A DNA stretch of 64,000 nt, taken from contig JASANC010005700.1 of NCBI GenBank assembly GCA_030248135.1, positions 35,265 to 99,264 on the forward strand, given 5' to 3'. Source of the DNA: Theristus sp. LFF4_11 (Eukaryota > Nematoda > Chromadorea > Monhysterida > Xyalidae). The notes under the pieces were generated by a model. The model worked only from the letters and a program-made list of their open reading frames with translations. It ran no database searches and had not been told where the DNA came from. The translations under genes and the position numbers were made by a program. Positions 13,052-25,800 of this stretch are shown here, in pieces; position 1 is the first letter of the stretch, and the number at the start of each line of letters is the position of its first letter.

Positions 13052-13943
13052 CACTGTAAACAGTTCTTCGTTTTGATCGGCGTTTCAAAACGCCAGCTGG
13101 CGTTTTCAATTGTTAAAATACCAGACAAACACTAGATTTTTTCAAGTTAGCACCCAGGAAGGTATTTGTGAAGGAAAAACACAGCATGAGCTGAAACATT
13201 AACTCTGTCGATCACACCCACCCCTCAAAATTCGGGACCCCCGCTGGCAGCCACTCCCCATCGTTTTTCCGACTTACACCCCGCCAAAATGTTCCAAAAC
13301 TCACAAATTTTTATTCATAAATAACGAATTATTGTTCAAAAAAATACGAATATATCTCATGATTTCTCGCTTCCCAGGTGCATAATATGCGTTAAATGTA
13401 ATGTTAAGTAGTCTTACAAACAACTATTTTAGAATTTTTTTTGCAATTTATGGCGTTTTTAACTGAAAATTTGCAACGAAAATGCAATAAACCTTAGCAT
13501 CCGGTGCACCCTCTTGCAGGCGACCTGGGGAGGGGACGCCAGTTACTCCCGCCCCAAAAAATGGTTTTAGCACCCCCACGGGTGGGTAGTGGGTACCCCT
13601 GCCTAAAAATGTCTGTCATTTTCGGTACTGGTCATGGATGGTGTGAATTTTGTTGTGTTGCGTGTGTTTCTGAGAGAGCGCGAGGAAATAAGATCAACAA
13701 TTAATTCAAATGCTTGTAAATTTCAAGTTGTATTTCTTCTGCTTGCTTGTTAGGTTGGTTACTAAAGCGTGTTGGTAGGCGAAGGCAACCGACGAAAAAG
13801 TTAACGTTTCAGCTCAGTGATATGTTCTTTCCTTTACAAATACCACCTGGGTGCTAATATAAAAAACTGATCTTTGTCAGGCATTTTAACATTTGAAAAC
13901 ACCAGCTCTGAACGCCGATCAAAACGCCAGATTTTGTACAGTG
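13052..13943. mobile_element. CACTGTA-ended foldback element, about 892 bp
   Basis: It starts CACTGTA and ends TACAGTG. The terminal inverted repeats are about 150 bp, both including CGTTTTGATCGGCGTT, TTAGCACCCAGG, GGTATTTGT and GCTGAAACRTTAACT. The interior is low-complexity and has no recognisable transposase. The superfamily is not assigned. Confidence 0.7.
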
Positions 13944-14020
13944 ATCATATTCCCTTCATGCATTGCTTGTCCTATCGAATAATCCACAAAATGATGAAAG
14001 TCAAACAACACTACTAAATA

Positions 14021-14561
14021 CAGGGTGGGCTAGAAGTAGTGGGTCACCTTTTGATTGCCTATAACTGTTCAACTGTTTTACCAATTTTGCTGAAGTTTAT
14101 TGAAACTTACCTATCCAAGAGTCGTAAGTTGGATCTGTGCAAAATTTCAGCTTAACCGAACAGAAAGCGCTTAATAAACACAGAAAAAAATCAGAAAATA
14201 AACACAGAATAGAACAGAAACAGGTCGCGGTTAAAAAACACAGACAACTTTGACAATCTGACCGTTTGCGCCATGTTACCAACCGTTTTCTAACAATAAT
14301 AAAACAAACCAACACTTTTAAACAATGGTGAAGAAATTACAGACATGTACAGAATGTCAAAAAGTTTAATTAAAAAAAAAAGGTTTTTAAAAATTCGTTT
14401 AGCTAAACACGTTGGTTTTTGAAGTTTGAGTGAAAATTTTAACAGATCTAAGTTAGATCCTTGGCTCTGGGCACGTAAGTTTTAAATTTCAGCAGAACTG
14501 GCAAAGCGGTTGAAAAGTTATAGGCCTTCAAAAAGTGACCCACTACTTCTGGCCCACCCTG
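14021..14561. mobile_element. Mariner-type MITE, about 541 bp
   Basis: The left end is CAGGGTGGGCTAGAAGTAGT. The right end reads the same in reverse complement apart from small changes, and the match runs on through GTGGGTCAC and TATAACT. TA precedes the left end; CA follows the right, a decayed target site. It is distinct in sequence from the elements at 11642 and 33587. Confidence 0.75.
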
Positions 14562-17401
14562 CACATTTTGCGGGAGTGCGTTGATGGGTTGTAAACAACA
14601 GTGTAAAACTGCACGGCAACTTTAAAAAAGTAGTCTAAAATTTGTGACTGCCCAAAGAAACTTATGAACATTTATTGTTAAACACTGTTACTTGGCTAGC
14701 ACGCGGCTAAGAGACGCCACTTCATACATGCCTATGTTCACGCATTTACATGAAAAAAAAACACATTTTTATACTGCATTTAGATGCTCGTAAACAAGTC
14801 TACAAATGATATCAGACGATGATTGTTTTTCAGAAATTGCTAGAATTAGCTGGAATTTATGGTGATACATCTAATTTTAGTTGCAGTGTATCGAGCTACA
14901 TGTACAATATATTTATATCTCGTCAGCTACAATGTATGTTCGCCCTAAAACGAAGCGTATTGTTTGTTGTTGATAACATACAGTCTCATTAGTTTTTCTG
15001 CATCATGCCACACCCGGGGCGCCATCACGTTTCAAACGGACTTGACACTGTGTTGTACAGAGGGGGACAAAAACGATAATTTGACAGTTTTCGACAGTAG
15101 AAAAAGATATAAGAGGATCCATTAAAAATTTGTTGCATAAGTTTCCTTTTACAAATCCTATTTGTTCTTCCAATGGTTTCAGGTTTTGATGCATTTTCTG
15201 AAAACTTTTGCATGTCCTCGGAAGTGCAACAATTTGTTCTGTTGAACAAAACTGTTGAAAACCTGCAACCGTTGCAGAGTTTATGGGACACCAAAACCAA
15301 AGGTACAGAAGTTTTATGGGTGTTCTAAGGTGAGATCAATACCTTTGTACTGGTGACGAATACGAACATTTTTCAGATCACACAGGTTAATTTTTTTCGG
15401 GTCACCCTGTTCCTCTTTTGTACGTTTATGTATGTTTCTGTATGTATGTTTACGTACATATCTGCTGAAAAACATAACGACTTTTGAAAACAACTCAACT
15501 AGCCAGCTGACGTGTTTTGTGCTTGAAATGCAAAAGAACGACAGGTGCTTTGTAAAATGAAACTTGATGTTAATTACAAAGTACAACTGCACTGTTGCAA
15601 CGTTGGAACCGACAAAACAGCGTTAAAAAATAACAACCACCTCGACAGTACAGTACTACTACAGGTATATGTTGCTAACTACTGAGTGTCAGGATTTACG
15701 TCGACTTCGCATAAGCTTAATCGCTCACGGTTGCAAATCAACGAAAGTTTTCCAACAGCAGCAACGAATGGGCAGAGCATGCGGCGTTCACTTGCGCAAT
15801 GTCACCAGGTGCAGCATGTGTTTAAAATCTGTCAGTGACCCACTTAGGGGCTTTGAATTTTTTTTTCGTTTTTTTTTAATTTGAATTTTTTTTCAAATTT
15901 AAAAAAAATTTGAAAAATTTTTCTTTTACTTTGCTCTGAAAATTCGATTTATGGCATAATTTTTTGAAAGTTCAAACCAAATTTTTTTCCCAACTTCTTT
16001 GTGTGCTTAGGTAAATGTCATTATTTGGTTATTTTGACCGACGTACTCCATGTTTTTTTAATTTGGATGACTTCTAGAGTCAATTTTTAGCGTTGAAATG
16101 ACTTAACTGAATTGAAGTATCGTTTCAGAAATCGTTTTCTTGCAACTTAGAACATGTTTTTCAGTCGGTAGGCCATGAGATGAACATGATATCTTGTTGA
16201 TTGGCGTATGTTATAGGTCTACAATGGAGTTGTGCGATATATTGTTAAACAATTGGAGCGGAGGTGTTGGTTAATACCACATCACACGACCGTTTTTCAG
16301 ATACCACATGGCCACATGTTAAAACTTGCGTGCTGAGCTAAACTAACGTGTTAAAATTGCGTCTGTCATGGTGATCATGTCAACGTGATCGCGAAATCAT
16401 GGTACGTGTTTTCGATACGATGATTTGAAGAGTGGGCTCTCGCCATGTGGCAGATAGCATAGCTGGTTGAACCTGAAAGTAAGTGTCTTGGGGGGCGGGA
16501 GCGACCGGGTCGACAGGGGTTGCCGACTTAGCTACAGCAAACAGGAATTTTTGAACACGGTCAAATTTTGGTAATTTTCTAAAGAGGAACAACTAAGAAC
16601 GGTTCAATATTCAAGTACACGTCAAAAATTGTCCTGTTTTACTGTTGAAAATGCAACTTTCCCTCTATGAAATGGACATAATTTCAATAAAACACGATTT
16701 TCGCTCTTATAGTTTTCCGGATCGTTCTGAAAATAGTCTAGCTGAACTCAGCTTGACGAGACGCTTCACAACTTGTAAAAAAGTTTTTTTTAATTTTTTT
16801 TAATTTAAAAAATCCGGATTTTTTTTCTCTCTAACCCTAGACCCACTCACAATTTGCTGACGTTTTTACGCAAATTCGGCGCCGTCAATTCGTCCTGTCA
16901 TTTATGCGATGCTGAAGAAATTGCAAGAAAAGAATCAAAAATTGCAAATAACTGTGATAAATCACGTCGGATGTGTGCGCTAGCTTTTTTCTTTCGTAAT
17001 TTCTTTGCGATGTATTATACAGGATGCCCCAAAAGAACAAAAGTAAATGGCTCGTACGGCCAACTGGTTGCACGTACATAGAGCCATGAAAGTTGAAACA
17101 TTTATAGAACTAAACTATCGATACACATTTTTTGTGTTCAATTTTTATCCCGAAATTCTATTTTTTCAATGATATTTCAGCAAAAATTCCAAAAAACTCA
17201 AAAATCACCAAAATTCAGCATTTTTATTCTGGATAAACATCATTGCCGTCATCGAGATTTTCATCTGGCAGTGGCACAAGTTCATCTTCAGCTGTATCTT
17301 CACTGATGTCATCATGTTTATCTTCTCGGCCCTTCAGTTTTATCAGTTTTATTGTTCTTGCTGCTCAATGTGTTTTTTATTGTTCTCAAGGAACGCCGAA
17401 C
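14562..17401. other. Intergenic, nothing recognised
   Basis: Short frames only. A half-element may begin near 17022 (TACAGGATGCCCCAAAAG resembles a mariner TIR), but I find no matching right end. A, T and AATTT runs occur at 15849-15930 and about 16780-16815. Confidence 0.4.
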
Positions 17402-17932
17402 GTGAGATTTTTTATGGAAAAATCTTGTTCATGATTTGTGAGTTGCAGAGAAATCAAAAGCAGCAAATTTCATGGCAAAGAAACTTTTTTTGTTTGAAAA
17501 AAAGAACGATAACTGACGACAACGAGGTTTCGCTTCGGAAAAAAATTACTGCAGAATTTGTCGCTGTAAATTTAAACCTTGAAGTTAAAACAGAAATTAT
17601 GATTCAACAAGAAACAGTTTTCAAAACGAAATCTCAATTTGCCAAAGAACAACGAACGTCGTCGTCGCCGCGGTCGCTGTTCCTGGAAAATGGAATTGTG
17701 AGCAAAACACGTCTGCTTTTTACGAAATGTACGTCACACAAATCCCTCCATAGCGTTTTTTTAATCAAAAAATTAAAGCATGTAATATTTGACAGCGAAT
17801 CCAGGTTTCCAGTTGTCGTCGTCGTCGCCGTTCTTTTTTGAAACGAAATGAAGTTTTTTTGCCTTGAAAACTGCTGCTTTTGATGTCTTCATGTCATAAA
17901 TTACAAACAAGATTTTTTCAGTCAAAATCTCA
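17402..17932. mobile_element. Foldback element, about 531 bp
   Basis: About 130 bases at 17402-17535 (GTGAGATTTT...AAATCAAAAGCAGC...) recur in reverse complement at about 17800-17932. The long open frame that crosses it is a by-product of low complexity. No TE protein is seen. Confidence 0.6.
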
Positions 17933-18291
17933 CTGTCTGTCTACCCACACAAAACAAACGCACTGAAATCACAAAGCTAGAAAAAAGAAAATGTCCATTC
18001 CAATTTCTTTTTTAAACCTGATGTTCAGGCAACCAATCAGCTAATACTAAAATTATCCAGGACGACTATACTTGTATATATGATCCAAATGGACTGTAGA
18101 CATAGGTTAAAAACAATCCATTCTTCTCATAATGTTTCATGTTCTGTTTTCATATAGAAACAAAAGTCCTTAAAAATCTCTACCGCAGAATATCGCAACG
18201 GAGTTGAAGCATTGGAAACAGTCTGTCTGTGTGTTCCCAATATATTTTTTTGGAAAAAGATGCAGCAATCAGCAATCATCGAAAAAGTTTT

Positions 18292-18369
18292 GAAACCTCG
18301 AGTGAGATTCGAATCCAGGTCCCTAGTTTACCGAACCGGTGCATTAAACCAGTTGACCATTAAGGCTCC
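18292..18369 (-). tRNA. tRNA-like sequence (degenerate tRNA or tRNA-derived SINE head)
   Basis: On the minus strand, GGAGCCT at the 5' end can pair with AGGTTTC at the 3' end to give a 7-bp acceptor stem (with G-U pairs). An A-box-like TGGTCAACTGG and a B-box-like GGATTCGAATC are correctly ordered. The T stem does not pair well and the spacing to the acceptor is wrong. I therefore read it as a pseudogene or SINE part rather than a working tRNA. Confidence 0.45.
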
Positions 18370-18419
18370 GCTTTCCTCAGCAGTCATAGTATGGCAGAAA
18401 AAATAAGACAGTCCTGGTT

Positions 18420-18585
18420 TTCTCAGTCAAGATGGGATCAGTCTTCTTCCAAAATGTCAAGATTTTTCTAGATCATGTGTGCAATAAATGAACAGAATAG
18501 CACGAAGAACTATTAAAAATAAAAACGTCGAATTCGACACACAATTGGGTTTTTGAACGTCTTTTTTATGGCCATTTTTTCAATA
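18420..18585. repeat. Diverged copy of the 261-bp MITE family
   Basis: It shares ATCATGTGTGCAA, GAACAGAATAGC and a TTTTTGAACGTCTTTTTT-like stretch, in the same order, with the MITE at 30810-31070. The termini are not clear. Confidence 0.5.
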
Positions 18586-19808
18586 ACTCTCTTTCAGTAC
18601 TCTGATCCCGTAACAAAACTGCTACACTTAAACAATAAACTGGGGACGTGTTCAAATCCCTTTCGATTTTTTAAATTGTTTCCGATGATATCTGCATCTC
18701 ATTTTAGAACAGAACAAATAAATTTCGCGCCAAAAGCGACTCCCAACACGCGTTAATACACCGATTTGACTACTCCAAAAGCCACTTCTTTTGACCCCCT
18801 CGTCAAAACGATTGCTAAATTTTTTGATTAGTCAACATGAGAGCTGGAGCTTTTTCTCTCGCTAGCACAGTAGCATCAATAATTGATTGATATGTGACTG
18901 ACAGTGTTGACTGCGTTAATGGTTACGGGTGTAGTGTTTTTAGTGACATAACTTGTTACCCTCTGGGCGTTACATCGTGCTGTGTGCTTTTGATTGACTG
19001 ACCTGCAGCAAGAACACTCGGACCAAAACGCTCAAATATGGCCAGAAAGAAAACAGAAGTAATTGGTGATTGGTCAATGGCGAACGCGGCCTGTAATAAA
19101 AGACGTGTTGAATGTGTGCGCATATGCCAACGTCCTACGTGTGTGCACCGGTCTACATGTACACATATTCTCAACGTGTTTTACAGTGGGGTTGTAACAG
19201 GGCTATGTATCTGCGAGTGTTGGTCGTGTTTCCAAAACAGTTTGTCCTGTCTTCGGTTGTGTTGTTGTTGCTTTCGTGGTTGCCCCACTATTTCTCTCGT
19301 GCGCTTTCAATCTGGCAAACTGTAGTATAGTAATAATGATAATAAAGCAGTTTTTTCGTGTCTCAGTTGCTCCCCGGTGCAGTCTGGCTTGGCCAAACCA
19401 TTGGCTTTTGTGCTGTTTGCTCTCTTACTCATTCATCGTACTGTGTTCACCTATTTCAATGCAATTTGAAAGGCATCTTTCAGTTCACACAGCGCGCCGG
19501 TTTTTTTATGTCGATGTCTGCCACCAACAGTTTGTGTTTGACGATGCTTTGACGGTTTGCTTTCTATCTTGCGCTTTTTGTGTTTTGACTGTATTTGTGC
19601 GTACCTCTCAATTTCAACAGTCATTTCTTTGCGATTGTTGTACGTTCTGCTATTTGCAAACGGTCTTATCACAATTGCACATGGAGCCACCTGCATTTCT
19701 GCGCACTTGCTTTCGATTAGCTGTTTGGGCACCATAATATGTTTGAAAACTTTCTTGAGCAACTGAACAGATTTTACAGAAGCAGTTGTTATTTTTGTTC
19801 GCACAGCC
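18586..19808. other. Upstream region of the laminin gene; probable trans-splice acceptor
   Basis: No convincing gene is present; frames of 130-150 codons on both strands at 19.3-19.85 kb overlap and have no domain signals. Immediately before the laminin start, TTTTTGTTCGCACAG ends 2 bp before the ATG. This looks like a spliced-leader trans-splice acceptor. Confidence 0.45.
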
Positions 19809-22800
19809 ATGAAGTGGCTGTTGTTATGCTGTGCCCTTATTCTAAGCGTCAACAGCGAATTGCACAGTTACTCAAATTCGAACGACGTCGTTCATTCATT
19901 CGATGAAAGTTACTCGAGTGACGGTCGTCAATACGCTGAGTTTGCTGCTCGTGAAGATGGTGAGATTTTTTAACTTTTTTGGGAACTTTCTGACCTACAC
20001 TGTAAACACTGCTTGCAATTAGTTTCTAAAGACAGATTTCTTTTTGGTGCAGGACGGATACATTTCCATACTTTATTGTCACTCAGAAGGCTACTGATTT
20101 CTTTCGGTTGCAGAAACCGGCTTGTTTCCGAACATCTTCAACTTGGCCACGAACGCTCGCATCAAGTCGAATGCCACTTGCGGCGACCCGCCCGAGTCCT
20201 ACTGTAAACTTGTGGAGCACGTTTACATGAGGTACTTTGAGGACTATTTGCACGCGCTGCCACTGTTGATGCCCCCTTTTTTCAACAGGGCAGTTTGTAT
20301 TGAGACCTTATGAATGTTGCCCTTTTATGATTGTTTTCATTTTTCTATGCTTTTGCAGGAGTCCGCAGTGTGAAATTTGCAACGCGTCGTCGATTGAGAA
20401 CAGGATGCGGCACCCAATCCAGAAGGCGATCGATGGCTCGAACGACTGGTGGCAGAGTCCGACATTGGCGCAAGGCCTCGAATACCAGTGGGTAACGATC
20501 ACCATCGATCTTAGACAGGTCTGTTTCATGTTGCTTTCTTTATTATTGGATTATCACACTGTAAAAAACGTTTTGTATCCATAGCATAAAGAGACCAGTC
20601 ATGTTAGCACCACGCCACGCCCAAGCCGGAGCACTATGAAATATTTGACATGCGTTATCTTTTCAAAGGTTCAGTTTGAATCATGATCATGTCAGCTAAC
20701 GTGAAAAAAGTTGAGCATGGGAAAAAACGAACTGTGCAAGGCTTACGGTTTTTCACTTCGGTGTTCACGTTGACATGTGTTGTCACAACATAACACCAGC
20801 ACACGCAAAATAAGACAAGTGCTTTTTGTTGTGTCTAAGTTTTTTTGTTGCCGCATTGTGGACTGGGAAAAGAAACATTGTTATAAACAACCGTCAGTTG
20901 TCGCGGCTGCAAAACAGACGAAACAATGTGAAAACATTACACTTCTTCCACCCCAGAACATTTTCGATGTGTTGTCATAAAATCGTATGCTGGTTGCATT
21001 GTTACTGGTTTACTACAACTGATGTTTGTTGAGGAATCGGATTTGAACGTGAAATGAAGTGTGGAACGTAACAATAAATATTATAGCAAAACAAAAGTAA
21101 AATGTGTACTGTGAAGGAAGACGGTTGGTAGCAGCAAAGTGGTGGCGTAATCATTTTAGTTGCTTTTGTGTTTACAACACCAGTTCTGGGGCCGCTGGTT
21201 CATTCATTATCGCAAACTATGTCTGTGACTTGGTGAGAGCATTTTTATTGCTGAGCAATTGAGCGTTGGACTAGACCAAAACGGTTCCAGTGCCATTTTG
21301 CAGTGCGGTTCACCGGTGTAAAGAGTGGTGTGAGGGAGTATGAGGCGTTTTGCAATGTATGAACAAAGTGAATATAAATGAGCAAATTAAAAAAACGAAA
21401 GCACTATTATTCAAAAAATGGCAACACGATTCAGTGACACGTAAACACAACGAATTTTCCAGTTTACGCTCAGGTGCACATCAAACTTGCAACAAAACTA
21501 AACAAAATATTTACTATCGATATTATCTTTTATTTTGGTTCCGGGACTCAATTCGTTTGCACACGGGGATAGGAAAATGTTTCGCGGAATTCAAAATTAA
21601 GTTACGGTAGACACTTCGCAGTGTGCTGACGTTTTACGGTTTTCGTTCGGTTGTAGGGCTTTCCTTAGGGCGTGAAACTGTGCCTCCGGTCTTCCTGAAG
21701 CGATAATGCTCGTGAACAACATCGTTTTTCTTGCAGCAATACCAAGTGGCCTACGTGATCCTGAAGGCTGCGATCGCTCCTCGTCCGGGTGCCTGGGTGC
21801 TCGAGCGCTCATTGGACGGCGACGAGTTCCGCCCGTGGCAGTACTTTGCAACGTCAAACTCTGAATGCCAACGCCTCTACGGTGTTCCGGCAAGCAAGCT
21901 TCACGCGCGTTTCGAACGCGATGATGAGGTAGGTGGGCCCGTTCATGCCGCAGTGTTCAAATCGACCAGCATAGTTTATAAGCCAACACTGAGACTGAAT
22001 GGTTTGGCGGGATATTTTTTGAAACGTCTTTATGGTGTCTTGGTCTTCCGACCATCTTAATATGCAATGCATATAAATCATAGGTGTCTGGCCAAAAGTT
22101 TGCAAATTTTGCTACCCTTTCTGAATCGTTGATTTTCAGCGCAATAACTGCACACTATGCTACATTCAGGTGATTTGCACATCGGAATTCAGCCGATTGG
22201 ATCCGTTGGAAAACGGCGAAGTGCACGTGTCACTGGTGAACGGCCGGCCGGGCGTGGTCACCCGCAGTGATGCTTTGCAGGTACATTACGTTGGTCTGCG
22301 GAATGTTGCTTGTAACAAATTGTTGTTCGTCTTGAATCAGTTTTATTGCTCGTTCTCGATAATATTCCATTCACGGTTTCATGTTGTCGCAGGAGTTTAC
22401 GCGAGCTCGATACGTGCGCTTGCGTCTGCAGAAGATTCGAACGCTAAACGCTGACTTGATGGTGATCACGCGGCACCATCAGACACAGTGGCTGCTGGAC
22501 GAATCGGTCACTCGTCGTGTGAGTTGTTACATTAAAAGAAGCGCCAGACAATAACGAGCATTTCGACAAAGTGCTGTCGTCAGCGCGTTGCCTCTGTTTC
22601 AGTATTTCTACGCGATCAAAGACATCAGCATCGGCGGCCAGTGCATCTGCTATGGTCACGCCGAGCGGTGTCCCATTGATCCAGTCACCGGCCAACTGCA
22701 GTGCGAGTGCAAGCACAACACTTGCGGCTCATCTTGCAGTCAGTGCTGTCCGCTGTTCAACCAGAAAAAATGGCAACCGGGAACGCTCGACCAGCCGAAT

Positions 22801-22810
22801 TATTGCGAAC
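19809..22810 (+). other. lam-3: Laminin exons 1-7: signal peptide, LN domain and first LE motif
   Basis: Exons 19809-19959, 20114-20231, 20359-20518, 21737-21928, 22170-22280, 22393-22518 and 22603-22810. Landmarks of the polymerising LN domain are [27 protein letters not shown]-type [15 protein letters not shown] and CECKHNTCG. Intron 3 (20519-21736) is the longest in this half of the gene and holds nothing I recognise. Confidence 0.92.
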
Positions 22811-25800
22811 GTTCGCACTGTTTTTTCTCCACAGCTTACAGTGTTTGAGGTTTATAAATTTTTTGCCACTCTTGAGATTTCTAATTTCGATAAGTCTAGT
22901 TTTCTTTCAGAATGTCAATGTTACAACCACGCGGAACGCTGCGAGTACGACGAAGAGATTGAACGAGGCCGCAAAAGTGTCACACCTGAAGGAGTGTACG
23001 AAGGCGGTGGCAAATGCATCGACTGCCAGGTGCGTTATTGACAGCTATGCAGTGTTTGTGCGTCCTCATGATACTTTATTTTTCTTTAGCTTTGATCTTT
23101 TCACCAAATGAATATTTCACTTCATACTTTCTAATGGTTTTCAGCACAACACGGCTGGTGTCAACTGCGAATACTGCAAGGACGGATTCTACCGGCCGCA
23201 GGGTCTGTCGCATTACAGTGATGACGCATGTCGACCATGTGACTGCAACACCGAAGGATCGCACGATTCGATTTGCATTAAAGATGACATTCACAGCCAC
23301 AACGGATTGGTGTGTTCGATAGCAAAAACATATCAAAATAACAACTGTTGAGTAACAAACTGACGAGTCAACAAAGTTTTTACTATTATTTTTAGATGCC
23401 AGGCGACTGCAAATGCAAAGACGGTTTCGGTGGGCGTCAATGTGATCGCTGCGCACTCGGTTACCGCAACTATCCAACGTGTGACGCGTGTCCGTGCGAC
23501 CGTGCTGGATCGGCGAATTTTGCCACTTGTGAAGAACCCTGCCAGTGCAAGGTACGTTCGACTGCGTCGGTGCCGTCGGATTGGGCTAGACGTGGATCTT
23601 CCATGAAATTTAGTATGTCTTTTTTTAATACAACGCTGCAGGCCAACGTCGAGGGAATGTACTGCGATCGTTGCAAACCGGGCTACATCAATCTTGACGA
23701 GAACAATCCGGAGGGCTGCCAACCATGTTTCTGTTTTGGGGTCACCGACCAGTGCAGCGAATTCAACTGGGCTCGTTCGAAGGTATGCGACGCGACGCAA
23801 AAGCTACTGTAATACAATGACATCAACAATTTTGATCACAATCGTATTTATTAAAGATTACCGAGATGCACGGCTGGATGTTGAGCGACCAGGACGGTCG
23901 GCGTGCAGTTGAGCTGCGAGTCGATGACGAAAACCTCGATCAAACTTTATCTTGGGATAGTCAGCTGGTCGCTGACGGTTCACTGGTGTTCTGGAAAGCT
24001 CCTGAGGCGTTTACAGGAAATTTGGTAGTTGATTTTGAAAGTGTTTGGTTGTTTCGGGTAGGAAGAATATTGTGGCTTATGCGTGGTTTACAAACTGTTG
24101 ATTGATTTTCAGCTGACCAGCTATACGGGATCATTGCAGTATTTTGTGTATTTCGTGGGTCAAACGGAGAATAATCGACCCGGTCATCTGCCCGACATCA
24201 TTCTTGAGGTTGATTTTGTGGCTTTAGAGGCTTCTGGGAAGAAAGACCAATGAAACATATTTTCTGGTTATAATGAATCGAAGGTAGCTGTACTAAATTG
24301 CGTAAATTATTATTTCATATGACAGGGCAACAATATGAAACTCGAGTACCACAGTCGGCGCGAGTTCCGAGAACGTGAGAACACAACAGTGGTTGTTCAG
24401 TTCACTGAACGCGACACCAACTGGTACATGCCAAACACCGGCAGAAATCCGGACAAACGCGATTTCCTGGCTGTTCTGTCCGATGTGAAGGTGTTCTTGA
24501 TACGAGCACGCTACGTGCATCATCAGCGACAATCGAAGTTGGTGCAAGTTTGATAACGGCAGTTTTATGAAACCAGCTCACATTAGTTTTAAGCAAATGA
24601 ATTACAAAACAAAAATGTGTATTTTACTGGTTGTCATTGACAAAAATACAGTTGTTGCAGTTTGATCAGTTATTATTTTCATCCAGAATTTTCAATTCGT
24701 GAAATAGCGACATGTTGAAGTTAGTTTTGTTTTGTTCGTTGTCCCGTCGGATTTTCTCCATGGAGCGCTGCATTTGCTCGAGCACGCGGAGGGTCTGCTG
24801 TAGTAGCTTGACGTCATCATCAGTTGCTTCTTGACTGGTACTTTTGGAATTTTTAACGTCGCCATTTTGCTCAGCATCCGCAAGCAAAGGTCGTGCGTTA
24901 GTCGATAGCATCATCAAGAGTAGTGCGAAATGAACAATGAATATTGTCACGAATGATGTTGATGTATTCATCTGCACTTTGAAAAACTTGAAAAAATACT
25001 ACAATAATGACCATATAAAGATTTAGTTCTCCTCTAGCGTATTCTGATTTTGTGATGAAAGTGGAACAAAATGGGAACAGCTATTCCATTAAATTTTTGT
25101 AACAGTCGCTTTTGCGCAGTGGTAATTTGAGATCGTAAAATCACTGCAAAAATAGACGGTCTGTGGTATTTTGGGGGAAACGGAAGTGTGTAGGTGGAGC
25201 GTTTTTCATATTGTATCTCCATATATTGTGGCAATGTTCATTTGATGTCGTCACGGTTGTTTGTCAGGCGCGTGCACGTCATGCCAATCAATTTAGACTG
25301 AAAAGTTGATGATCTATGGGGCCATCAAATTCAGTTTTCCTCCGCAGAACCTTGTAAAATTAGATTCCTTGATAATCGGTTTCTCAATTTGAACATTTGT
25401 GTAAACACATGCCGCTCACCTCACCTGCTATGTAACAAATTGAAGCATGATAGTATGAATAGTGTTCTCGAGTTGTATCGTTTGGTGGTGTTCTAAGTTG
25501 TCATATCATATCATAACTAGCAAGCGACAGTTACAGAATGCGTGACAATGAAACAGTGAAACCAATCTGCAAAGTTTCATTTCCAAATGAGCAACAACAT
25601 GTTGCAGAATCTATGGCGTTTCACTGGACAAAGCAATCGAGTACCCGGACGCGACGGACGTCATGCGAGGCGTCGAGCAGTGCACGTGCCCCGAGAACTT
25701 CATGGGGCTCAGTTGTGAGCAGTGCGTGCCCGGCTATCGACGCGTCAACAGTCAGCTGTTTGGTGGACAATGTGAAAAGTGCCACTGCAACGAGCACTCG

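Noticed and set aside
15849..15930. T-rich then A-rich palindrome-like stretch
   Set aside because: It is simple AATTT/AAATT low complexity without defined ends.
17314..17841. 175-codon open frame on the plus strand
   Set aside because: It crosses a foldback element, is low-complexity (K/F/S and V runs) and has no domain or splice context.
18292..18369. Calling a functional tRNA
   Set aside because: The acceptor stem pairs, but the T stem and spacing fail; listed only as tRNA-like.
19276..19852. Overlapping 153- and 133-codon frames on opposite strands upstream of laminin
   Set aside because: Both are open at once on opposite strands and neither has a family signature; the laminin start follows directly. 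Chance is the simplest reading.
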